A stretch of 21,210 bases of DNA. Origin: a virus. The notes beneath the pieces were generated by a model that saw only the letters and a list, made by a program, of their open reading frames with translations, was not told the DNA's origin and searched no databases. The position numbers were made by a program, and so were the translations under genes. Shown in pieces: positions 15,333 to 21,210 of this stretch. Position 1 is the first letter of the stretch, and each line of letters opens with the position of its first letter. Location: IMG/VR virus record IMGVR_UViG_3300042565_001158, positions 1-21,210 of that record. The stretch is one strand, 5' to 3'.

Positions 15333-16274
15333 TTAGCAAGCACATGGGTAACATGGGCAGGCCCAGCAATAACTTGCACTACATCCTCCACCCACTCCGA
15401 CACCTACACCTACACCTACGCCTACGCCTACACCTACTGATGGTGGTTGGAAGTAAGGGAAGTATGGTGGGAAGAATGGGAAGAATGGGAAGTAAGGGAA
15501 GAATGGTGGGAAGAATGGGAAGAATGGGAAGAATGGGAAGAACGGTGGGAAGAATGGGAAGAATGGGAAGAATGGGAAGAACGGTGGGAAGAATGGGAAG
15601 AATGGGAAGTAAGGGAAGAATGGTGGGAAGAATGGGAAGAATGGGAAGAATGGAAAGAATGGGAAAAATGGCGGGAAGAATGGAGGAGTAGTAACACTAT
15701 TAGATGATGCAGATGTTACAGAAGTTCCATTAGCATTAACTGCCCGTACGGTATATGACTGTGCAGTATCTGCTTCTTGTGGAACAACTACAGATAATGA
15801 TGATGTTGTTCCAGACTTTCCATCAGAAGATGCCCAAACATATGAAGTAATTGCTGAGCCACCATTATTTGGTGCAGTCCAAGAAACAGTATCGTTACCA
15901 ACTGCAGTTGTTGCAGTCGGTGCGCTTGGTGTTGCTGGAACAGTTGTTACTGTAATTGATGCTGATGCACTAGATGCTGCTGATGTTCCAGAAGCATTTG
16001 TTGCAGTAACAGTGAATGTTGGTGTTGCAGAAGAAGCAATACCAGTTACAACAATAGGAGAAGATGCTCCAGTTGCTGATTGTCCAGTGCTTGCTGTAAC
16101 TGTATAAGATGTTGCTGGAGGGGAACCCGCTGGCAATTCAAATGCTACAGAGCCTGCACCATTTCCAAATGCTCTACCTGTTCCTACGTTTGTAGCAACA
16201 ACATTAATTGGTGGCTTTGGCTCCAAGAAGTCATTTGCTGCTTGGGACTTTTTACCTACTCTTTTATTTGCCAT
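15333..16274 (-). CDS. FN3-domain virion protein with Pro-Phe repeat and cysteine-rich tail
   Basis: A 313-aa protein in four parts. A short basic start is followed by two fibronectin type III domains (about 21-110 and 113-196). Next come a 79-residue run made only of Pro, Phe and Tyr (197-275), built from PFF triplets broken by PPFF about every ten residues, and eight Val-Gly repeats (280-295). The last part is a tail with six cysteines in 16 residues (298-313). I count about 31 Pro and 44 Phe in the run. FN3 domains are common on phage virion surfaces. The Cys tail could be disulfide-linked or bind metal. The start has AAGGGG about 9 nt upstream. The repeat leaves several frames open, but only this one has a domain-bearing N-terminus. 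Neighbouring fibre genes support a virion role. Confidence 0.8.
   Translation of the reverse strand: MANKRVGKKSQAANDFLEPKPPINVVATNVGTGRAFGNGAGSVAFELPAGSPPATSYTVTASTGQSATGASSPIVVTGIASSATPTFTVTATNASGTSAASSASASITVTTVPATPSAPTATTAVGNDTVSWTAPNNGGSAITSYVWASSDGKSGTTSSLSVVVPQEADTAQSYTVRAVNANGTSVTSASSNSVTTPPFFPPFFPFFPFFPFFPFFPPFFPYFPFFPFFPPFFPFFPFFPFFPPFFPFFPFFPFFPPFFPYFPFFPFFPPYFPYFQPPSVGVGVGVGVGVGVGVGGGCSASYCWACPCYPCAC
15390..15437 (-). repeat. Val-Gly hexanucleotide repeat (8 units)
   Basis: Eight GTN-GGN codon pairs in a row encode (Val-Gly)8, with mixed third bases (GTA GGT, GTA GGC, GTC GGA, GTG GGT). The synonymous variation suggests the dipeptide repeat is kept by selection on the protein and is not only recent slippage. 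Confidence 0.8.
15450..15686 (-). repeat. 9-bp minisatellite encoding (PFF)n/PPFF
   Basis: About 237 bp built from the plus-strand unit GGGAAGAAT, broken at intervals by an added codon (GGT/GGC) that gives PPFF, and by a TAA-like variant that gives Tyr. Array blocks recur nearly identically, so larger units were also duplicated. All frames lacking stops here are a by-product of the repeat. The nearly uniform codons point to recent expansion by slippage or unequal exchange. Confidence 0.85.
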
Positions 16275-16303
16275 CTTTTAATTCCCCTTTTCTTATTACA
16301 ATA

Positions 16304-18001
16304 TTACTTAAGATCTCCGAAGACAACCCATGCATTTGCTGCTCTCTTTAGAAGAGTTGCAGATGACCATTGTCCACGTAGTGTTAATCCTGGTGTTGCG
16401 TTAACTGCTGTAGTTCCAGGTGTTGCTGCTGCGATTGAAACTGCCCCTGTACCTGTCTGAAGAATATCAATAGATGTTCCGATTGGAAAGTTTAGAGTTG
16501 CATCTGTTGGAATTGTAACTACTGCTGCTTGAGAAAATTCAATCATTGAATCTCTGTCTGTAAGTGCTCCAAGAGTATATCCTGCTGACTTTTGAGTAAT
16601 TGTTGTAAGTGAAGGAACTCCAGCCTTTGTCTGTGTTCCGTCTGTAAATGCTACACCTGCTGCCGCAACTGTAACTGTTCCAGTAAATGTTGGATTTGCA
16701 AGTGGTGCCTTTAGACCAAGGTTTGTTGTAACTGTTGATGCAAAGTTTGCGTCATCACCAAGGGCTGCTGCAAGTTCATCAAGTGTGTTGAGTGCTGCTG
16801 GTGCAGATGCAATTACTGCATTTACTTGTGCTGTTGCATCTGCAATTGCTTCTGACTTAGCAGTTGCAATTGCTGAAGCCTGTGCTGTTGATACTGGCTT
16901 ATTTGCATCTGAAGTATTGTCAACATTTCCAAGACCTACTGAAGACTTTGTGAGTGCTGCTACTGCAGTTGAAATCTTTGTGTCTGCGTTGTTTCCTGCT
17001 GTTACAACTGCTGCATCTGCTTTAGTTGTTGCATCTGCTGCTGCTGTTGCAACGGCATCTGTCTCTGCTTGATCAGCATATGTCTTAGTTGCAATTGTTC
17101 CATCGATATCAAATCTTTGGTCAGACTGATTCCAGTCAATACCAGTTCCTGCAAGTGATGACTGATCTACTGTTGCTCCTTCTAGAGCAGTTGCAAGATC
17201 TGCAGTTGTTACAAGAAGAGATGTGTCTGCAATTCCGTGTACGCTTGTTGTTAATCCTGCGTGTGTTCCAAGATCTCCAGAAACTACAGAAACTGCTCCT
17301 GCAAGATCTGAGTCAGTAACTAGTACTGATGTATCTGGTATTCCGTGTACGTTTGTTGTAAGACCATTGTGAATACTAATGCTATCTGTCAAAGCGTCTG
17401 CAAGAATTGAGTCTGTCACAAGAAGAGATGTGTCTGCAATTCCATGAACATTCTGTGATATGTTTGCGTGGTCACTTAGGTTTGTTAAAGATGCCTTTAG
17501 TGCAAGACTATTTGTAATTGTTGATGCAAAGTTTGCATCGTCACCTAGTGCTGCTGCTAGTTCATCCAATGTGTCAAGTAACCCTGGTGCGCCTGCTACC
17601 AAGTTGTTTACCTTTGTCTGAACAAATTCTGTTGTTGCAATCTGTGTTGTGTTTGTTGTTGAGGCTGCTGTTGGTGCTGTTGGTACACCAGTAAGTGCTG
17701 GTGAGGCTAGAGGAGCCTTTGTTGCAAGATTATTTGTTATAGTTGTAAAGAACTCTGGGTCATCGCCAATTGCTGCTGCTAACTCGTTTAGAGTATTTAG
17801 TGCTCCTGGTGCGCCATCAAGTATGGCTGCTAGTTCTGCTGCATTAGCAAAATACTGTAGGTTACCCCATGTAGAGGAACCGTTACCCATCTTAAACTTA
17901 CTTGTATCAGTTTCAAAACCGATTTCACCTGCTGCTAGAATTGGGTTTGCAGCCGTCCATTGTGCTGCAGTACCTCTGCGCTGTTGCATTCTTGTTGCCA
18001 T
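16304..18001 (-). CDS. Phage tail fibre protein
   Basis: A 565-aa protein. The N-terminus 'RRGTAAQWTAANPILAAGE' (8-26), then 'IGFETDTSKFKMGNGSSTW', is the common phage module thought to anchor fibres to the virion. It is followed by 'L.TL.ELAAA.GDD..F...I...L..KA' repeats (three copies), three 'VHGI.DTS.LVT' repeats, and an Ala/Thr-rich probable coiled coil around 300-380. The final 90 residues look like a beta-rich tip ('SIDILQTGTGAVSIAAATPG'). The likely role is a trimeric receptor-binding or side fibre. It has AAGGAG before ATG 18001, and a 54-bp gap separates it from the 149-aa fibre gene. No lyase or hydrolase site is seen. Confidence 0.85.
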   Translation of the reverse strand: MATRMQQRRGTAAQWTAANPILAAGEIGFETDTSKFKMGNGSSTWGNLQYFANAAELAAILDGAPGALNTLNELAAAIGDDPEFFTTITNNLATKAPLASPALTGVPTAPTAASTTNTTQIATTEFVQTKVNNLVAGAPGLLDTLDELAAALGDDANFASTITNSLALKASLTNLSDHANISQNVHGIADTSLLVTDSILADALTDSISIHNGLTTNVHGIPDTSVLVTDSDLAGAVSVVSGDLGTHAGLTTSVHGIADTSLLVTTADLATALEGATVDQSSLAGTGIDWNQSDQRFDIDGTIATKTYADQAETDAVATAAADATTKADAAVVTAGNNADTKISTAVAALTKSSVGLGNVDNTSDANKPVSTAQASAIATAKSEAIADATAQVNAVIASAPAALNTLDELAAALGDDANFASTVTTNLGLKAPLANPTFTGTVTVAAAGVAFTDGTQTKAGVPSLTTITQKSAGYTLGALTDRDSMIEFSQAAVVTIPTDATLNFPIGTSIDILQTGTGAVSIAAATPGTTAVNATPGLTLRGQWSSATLLKRAANAWVVFGDLK

Positions 18002-18055
18002 TTATATTCTCCTTATGGGGGCTGCCCATTAACTTATCTTATTATAACCCCTGTT

Positions 18056-18505
18056 TTAATTGAAGTTATCTACTACACTACCGCCATCGAATACAACTGT
18101 CCACTCTGTTGTAGAGGGTCCACCTGCATCCAAACCTACACCCAATGGGCTGTTGAATGATCCACCTTCATAGAACTGAGATACTATGAAACCAGTTCCA
18201 TCAATTGCGGTATCGTGAATGTGCTGTGGCAAGTTATTTGTATCATCGATAGTTGCTTGGGTATACCAAGAACCTTCGTAATAGAAATTAACTCTATTTG
18301 TTAGAGTGTCTAACCACATTGTTCCATTAGTTGGTGAAGAAGGAGCAGTTGAGCCAACAGCCATTGATCGGTTATCGACATACTCCTTAGTTGCTGCATG
18401 GGCATTAAGAGTTGGGGCTCCTACTGTTACTGCATCTCCGAATGTACCGCCGTTTGCTACGACTAACCCATTCTTGACCTTGAAGTCTTTATCGACTGTT
18501 GCCAT
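18056..18505 (-). CDS. Short fibre-type virion protein
   Basis: A 149-aa protein whose first 17 residues ('MATVDKDFKVKNGLVVA') nearly match those of the 541-aa fibre ('MATVNKDFKIKSGLVVE'). It then has 'NAHAATKEYVDNR' (34-46), a common fibre segment, and 'TNGTMWLDTLTNRVNFYYEG' (59-78), which resembles the 'G.lW.dt.t...y.y.g.~W' domain of marine phage fibres. The C-terminus is Gly/Asp-rich and ends 'FDGGSVVDNFN'. It is probably a short fibre or baseplate-decoration subunit sharing an attachment site with the 541-aa fibre. The start has GGGAG 7 nt upstream. Confidence 0.78.
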   Translation of the reverse strand: MATVDKDFKVKNGLVVANGGTFGDAVTVGAPTLNAHAATKEYVDNRSMAVGSTAPSSPTNGTMWLDTLTNRVNFYYEGSWYTQATIDDTNNLPQHIHDTAIDGTGFIVSQFYEGGSFNSPLGVGLDAGGPSTTEWTVVFDGGSVVDNFN

Positions 18506-18540
18506 TTACTACTCCCTCTTCCAACTATTTTTATTTTTTA

Positions 18541-20166
18541 TTAAACTAGAAGTGTTCCCATAACAGTAACTGTTGAGTTATTGTTTGTGGTTGTTACCTG
18601 TAGTTGTACGTTTGCTCCTGAAATACCTGCTGAAATTGATGACGCTGAGCCATTTGTTCCAACAATTCCGTATTCAGTGATTGCAATGTTATCTGAAGAG
18701 TCAAGTGTCAAAAGGACCTTTGATATTTCAGTATGTGTTCCGTAGGCAACCTTTACAAGGTATTCTGCTGAACGGTAGTCAGCCTTTGCGAAGGCGTGTG
18801 CTACTTGGATTCCTGCTGTTGGTGCTGAAAGTGTTGCTGCGACCTGCTTAGCAACTGAGTTTAACTCAACTGAAGTAAATGAACGATTTGTTCCATCTAC
18901 TGCAGTACGAGCACGAGCATCTGTAAAGTAAAGGTTTGTACCTTCTGCAAGATCAGTTGTTGTAGAATCTGCTACACCGTTTTCTGCGGTAATAGTAAGT
19001 CCTGCACCTGTTCCTGTGATTGTAATGTTTGTAAGTGTTGCACCAGTTAAAAGTTGTGCTGCTGAAGTCTTAGCACGAGCATCTGTGAAGTACTGTGCTG
19101 TTCCTTCTGCTACATCAGATGTTGTAAGAGCATCTGCGTGTGCGATGGCTGCTGCTTGTGCAGCGTTAGCCTTAGATGTTGCATCTGCTGAAGCAGTTGC
19201 TTCTGCTGCAGCCTGTGCAGCGTTAGCCTTAGATGTTGCATCTGCTGAGGCTGTAGCCTCTGCTGCAGCCTGTGCTGCATTAGCCTTTGAGGTAGCATCT
19301 GATGATGCTGTTGAAATTGCATTTGATTCTGCTGAATCAACATATGCCTTTGTTGCTGCATGTAGGTTGCTTGTTGGTGCACCTGAAAGTGTCAAAGCAC
19401 CTGTCATTGTGTCGCCAGCCTTTGAAACCTTTGTTCCTACTGATGTAGCAAGGTCTGCTGCATAGTTTGGATTATCTCCAATTGCTGCTGCCAACTCATT
19501 GAGTGTATCAAGAAGTGCTGGTGCTGAATCTACAAGTGCTGCAATTTCAGTGTCTGTGTAAGCCTTAGCATCTACCTCTGCTTGGTCAGCGTATGCCTCG
19601 TAAGCAGTTGTGATTGCAGTTTCACGAGTGTCTGTGTAAGCCTCTGCTGCTGTCTGAGCAACGCTAATTTCTGTTGCTGTCTTGTATGCTGACCAAACCT
19701 CTGTTGAAAGGTTTGATGCATCATTGATCAAGTCATCTGCGTAGTCTTTAGCATCTTGCTCTGCTGTGTCAGCATATGACTGGTAAGCAGTTGTAATTGC
19801 TGTCTCACGAGTATCTGTATATGCTTTAGCATCTACTTCTGCTTGATCAGCGTATGCTTCGTAAGCAGTTGTAATTGCTGCTTCTCTTCCATCTGTGTAA
19901 GAGTTTGCTGCTGCTTGTGCTGCGTCTGCTGAACCTACTTCATCATAATAAGCATCTACCACTGTACGATCAAGTGAAAGTTCTCCACCTGCTGAAACAT
20001 CAAACTGGTTTGATACTGACTTGACTAGTGTTTCTCCACCAATCAAATCAAGAATGTATTGATCTCCTGCATTTTCTGTAAGAATTACCTCACCGTTGAT
20101 TGTACCTTGTAGGCCTTCAACGACGAGTCCACTCTTAATCTTAAAATCTTTATTTACTGTTGCCAT
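18541..20166 (-). CDS. Phage tail fibre protein with Ala-rich repeats
   Basis: A 541-aa protein. The N-terminal module 'MATVNKDFKIKSGLVVEG' is shared with the 149-aa neighbour. About 85-215 consists of repeated helical segments ('YADQAEVDAKAYTDT' twice and variants). 'LLDTLNELAAAIGD' (about 216-229) matches the 565-aa fibre. Three 19-residue copies of 'QAAAEATASADATSKANAA' follow at about 285-340, then 'AQYFTDARAKTSAA' and 'NLYFTDARARTAV', a common fibre motif. The C-terminal 100 residues resemble the end of the 148-aa protein ('ITEYGIVGTNG' versus 'VSEYGTIDNDG'). The helical repeats suggest a long trimeric coiled-coil shaft. It has AAGGAG before ATG 20166. Confidence 0.83.
   Translation of the reverse strand: MATVNKDFKIKSGLVVEGLQGTINGEVILTENAGDQYILDLIGGETLVKSVSNQFDVSAGGELSLDRTVVDAYYDEVGSADAAQAAANSYTDGREAAITTAYEAYADQAEVDAKAYTDTRETAITTAYQSYADTAEQDAKDYADDLINDASNLSTEVWSAYKTATEISVAQTAAEAYTDTRETAITTAYEAYADQAEVDAKAYTDTEIAALVDSAPALLDTLNELAAAIGDNPNYAADLATSVGTKVSKAGDTMTGALTLSGAPTSNLHAATKAYVDSAESNAISTASSDATSKANAAQAAAEATASADATSKANAAQAAAEATASADATSKANAAQAAAIAHADALTTSDVAEGTAQYFTDARAKTSAAQLLTGATLTNITITGTGAGLTITAENGVADSTTTDLAEGTNLYFTDARARTAVDGTNRSFTSVELNSVAKQVAATLSAPTAGIQVAHAFAKADYRSAEYLVKVAYGTHTEISKVLLTLDSSDNIAITEYGIVGTNGSASSISAGISGANVQLQVTTTNNNSTVTVMGTLLV
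19150..19320 (-). repeat. Three tandem 57-bp repeats in the fibre shaft
   Basis: A 57-bp unit encoding 19 residues (Ala-rich, 'ATASADATSKANAAQAAAE') repeats three times, with copies beginning near 19151, 19208 and 19265. The first two are almost identical and the third has diverged. Copy number would set shaft length. Confidence 0.75.
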
Positions 20167-20184
20167 TTTTTATATCTCCTTTTA

Positions 20185-20631
20185 TTATGCCTTAAGTCCA
20201 ATTCGTGCGAAACGAACTGTGACTGGCTTGATCGCTTGGTCTGGAGTGACTGTTAAGGCCACGGTATTTCCAGTGCGAGAGACATTAATGGTGCCAATAT
20301 TCCCATCATTGTCGATTGTTCCGTATTCGCTGACATTTACATTTGTACCGTCAACGAGAATTGTAAGTTCGGTTGCATAGAACTTGTTGTCCCCTGCTGT
20401 GGTCTTTGATATTGAAACAATATACTTGACCATTCGCCAAACTGTAGCGTCAAAGTTATCAACAACAGTTACGTTCTCAATACCAGTGATTGTGTTTTCA
20501 TTGTTACCTGCTGAACCCAAGTCTGTTGCTTGAGCGGAAGCGGTATCGATTAAATCTTCATAGTTTTCTTGAGTAGGTCTATCTCCTGTTTGGAATAGAG
20601 CCTTAACTGATGGAATTGATACTTTGGCCAT
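20185..20631 (-). CDS. Fibre-associated virion protein
   Basis: A 148-aa protein. 'SVKALFQTGDRPTQENYEDL' (8-27) and then 'IDTASAQA' form an N-terminal helical module often seen at the start of marine phage fibre proteins. Its second half ('ELTILVDGTNVNVSEYGTID', ending 'RFARIGLKA') is a beta domain shared with the C-terminus of the 541-aa fibre. It is probably the fibre's partner or a short fibre in the same assembly. The ATG has no Shine-Dalgarno sequence. Instead TGA-TATAAT lies 6 nt before it, so a leaderless mRNA starting here is likely, making it the first gene of the fibre operon. Confidence 0.78.
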   Translation of the reverse strand: MAKVSIPSVKALFQTGDRPTQENYEDLIDTASAQATDLGSAGNNENTITGIENVTVVDNFDATVWRMVKYIVSISKTTAGDNKFYATELTILVDGTNVNVSEYGTIDNDGNIGTINVSRTGNTVALTVTPDQAIKPVTVRFARIGLKA

Positions 20632-20637
20632 GTAGTG

Positions 20638-20646
20638 ATTATATCA
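20638..20646 (-). promoter_or_regulatory. Extended -10 promoter, leaderless, for the fibre operon
   Basis: The minus strand reads TGA-TATAAT, then six bases, then the ATG at 20631. The flanks match the promoter at 11424-11432 (ATGATATAATCA in both). No clear -35 hexamer is seen. Confidence 0.6.
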
Positions 20647-20651
20647 TCCCT

Positions 20652-20669
20652 TTTAATAGTACTATTAAA
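20652..20669. promoter_or_regulatory. Perfect 18-bp palindrome upstream of the fibre promoter
   Basis: TTTAATAGTACTATTAAA is a perfect palindrome, 5 bp upstream of the TGATATAAT element. It contains the stop codon of the 81-aa gene. There is no T run on either side that would make it a clean terminator. A protein-binding operator is the better guess, though a weak hairpin terminator for the upstream genes is possible. Confidence 0.5.
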
Positions 20670-20910
20670 GAATATAGTTACTATAACCAATAACTTGAAG
20701 AGGAATTGGAGGTGGATTTGTTTTAGAGTATCCAAACACACTTACATTTATAAACTGAACTCTAAACGGCAAAACCTCTTGAACCCTAGCCTTTGGCTGG
20801 AAGTGATCGATCTTTATTCTTTTGACATCAAGATCTTGAATCTGTGTATGAGCAAGCCTATGGGTTGTTCTGTAAAATTCTTGTGATAATGGGGTTAGGT
20901 TTGTTGGCAT
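20665..20910 (-). CDS. Small virion-associated protein (hypothetical)
   Basis: An 81-aa protein I cannot name. It begins 'MPTNLTPLSQEFYRTTHRLA' and ends 'PPPIPLQVIGYSNYIL'. The middle ('RIKIDHFQPKARVQEVLPFR') is basic with alternating hydrophobics, suggesting a small beta domain. ATG 20910 shares a base with the stop of the preceding gene (TAATG), a strong sign it is real and co-translated. It sits between a probable baseplate-type protein and the fibres, so it may be a connector. No ORF of comparable quality exists on the other strand here. Confidence 0.7.
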   Translation of the reverse strand: MPTNLTPLSQEFYRTTHRLAHTQIQDLDVKRIKIDHFQPKARVQEVLPFRVQFINVSVFGYSKTNPPPIPLQVIGYSNYIL

Positions 20911-21210
20911 TACTGAGTTACATCTTCAAGGATAACCATTGACCCTTTGGCTACCGTCCAAACTCTGCCTTCTGATAGAAGTTCTGTGAGTTGGATGTCG
21001 AAGATATCTCCTGTCTCAAGAAGTTCTGATTGAGAGGATGTAAGGTTTACAGTAAAACTTCCTTCTGTGTCCTGAAACTCAATTGGCTCAGGGGATAAAG
21101 AAACAACAACCTCATCAGTTGAAGGACGATAAATATCCATAGCAACTTCCCAATCATCAAGAAGAAGTGGCTCTCTAGCATCATTGGTTACATAAACACG
21201 AAATGCTGCA
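20910..21210 (-). CDS. Virion protein fragment, 5' end outside window
   Basis: The minus-strand frame stays open from the stop at 20910 to the right edge. It adds 'AAFRVYVTNDAREPLLLDDW' and 'EVA' before the internal Met at 21140, so that Met is unlikely to be the start and the gene is 5'-partial (about 99 codons visible). The visible part alternates strands ('EVVVSLSPEPIEFQD', 'GSFTVNLTSSQSELLETGD') and ends 'GRVWTVAKGSMVILEDVTQ'. This resembles the small Ig-like domain at the N-terminus of baseplate and fibre-anchor proteins (BppU-type), a tentative comparison. Its stop overlaps the 81-aa gene start. Confidence 0.7.
   Translation of the reverse strand, partial: AAFRVYVTNDAREPLLLDDWEVAMDIYRPSTDEVVVSLSPEPIEFQDTEGSFTVNLTSSQSELLETGDIFDIQLTELLSEGRVWTVAKGSMVILEDVTQ

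Noticed and set aside
15450-15686. CRISPR-like array
   Set aside because: The repeat unit is 9 bp without unique spacers, and it lies inside a coding frame.
15302-15707. Open frames on both strands across the minisatellite (Gly-Arg-Met, Glu-Glu-Trp and His-Ser-Ser repeats)
   Set aside because: They exist only because a 9-bp unit without stops leaves every frame open. None has a domain-like N-terminus, and the minus frame with FN3 domains and a ribosome binding site explains the region.
16785-17319. Plus-strand Ala-rich and Leu/Gln-rich open frames over the fibre genes
   Set aside because: Antisense shadows of Ala/Thr/Val-rich repeats. They have no ribosome binding sites and overlap a confident minus-strand gene.
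18002-18055. TTATAAT sequence and GGGCAGCCC hairpin before the 565-aa fibre
   Set aside because: The hexamer lacks the TGN extension, the stem is about 5 bp, and the gene has a good ribosome binding site. Read-through from the upstream promoter is enough to explain expression.
20635-20886. 83-aa plus-strand frame
   Set aside because: It lies opposite the 81-aa minus gene, whose start is coupled to the preceding stop, and it crosses the palindrome and promoter.

Overview
This 21.2 kb window is an AT-rich stretch of a tailed double-stranded DNA bacteriophage (Caudoviricetes). Every gene I can support is on the minus strand, so transcription runs from the right end of the window to the left end. 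Portal, prohead-protease and tail-fibre type genes identify it as phage. Fibre phrases such as 'VHGIADTS' and 'LDTLNELAAAIGDD', plus a B12-dependent ribonucleotide reductase, are typical of uncultured aquatic phages. FN3 domains and probable leaderless transcripts would fit an actinobacterial host, but that is a weak inference.

Layout in transcription order. (1) 21210-15333: a virion appendage block. It holds a 5'-partial small protein, an 81-aa protein, and four fibre-type proteins (148, 541, 149 and 565 aa) that share N-terminal or C-terminal modules and repeats. It ends with a 313-aa protein made of two FN3 domains, a 79-residue Pro/Phe repeat, eight Val-Gly repeats and a six-cysteine tail. 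(2) 15325-15280: a strong hairpin followed by a new promoter. (3) 15256-8691: an accessory block with six different 2-oxoglutarate/Fe(II) prolyl-4-hydroxylase-like oxygenases, two related proteins resembling DUF6065 interleaved with two of them, and two small unknowns. Most of these genes overlap or lie within about 30 bp of each other. (4) 8573-6543: an adenosylcobalamin-dependent ribonucleoside-triphosphate reductase with its own promoter and an inverted repeat. (5) 6519-1: a 1334-aa LamG-type structural protein, a 130-aa unknown, the portal protein, and the start of an XkdF-like prohead protease that runs off the left end.

How the parts may work together. The main hypothesis is that some of the six oxygenases hydroxylate virion proteins made from the adjacent fibre block. 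The (PFF)n/PPFF repeat is the obvious proline-rich candidate. The reductase would supply deoxynucleotides for replication. At least six transcription units start with the same extended -10 sequence (TGN-TATAMT or close to it). Two place it exactly 6 nt before the ATG, as expected for leaderless mRNAs. Three of these promoters carry perfect inverted repeats that could be operators.

No tRNA, rRNA, CRISPR array, integrase, attachment site or insertion sequence was seen. The only gene-free stretch above 60 bp is 8574-8690, which holds the reductase promoter.
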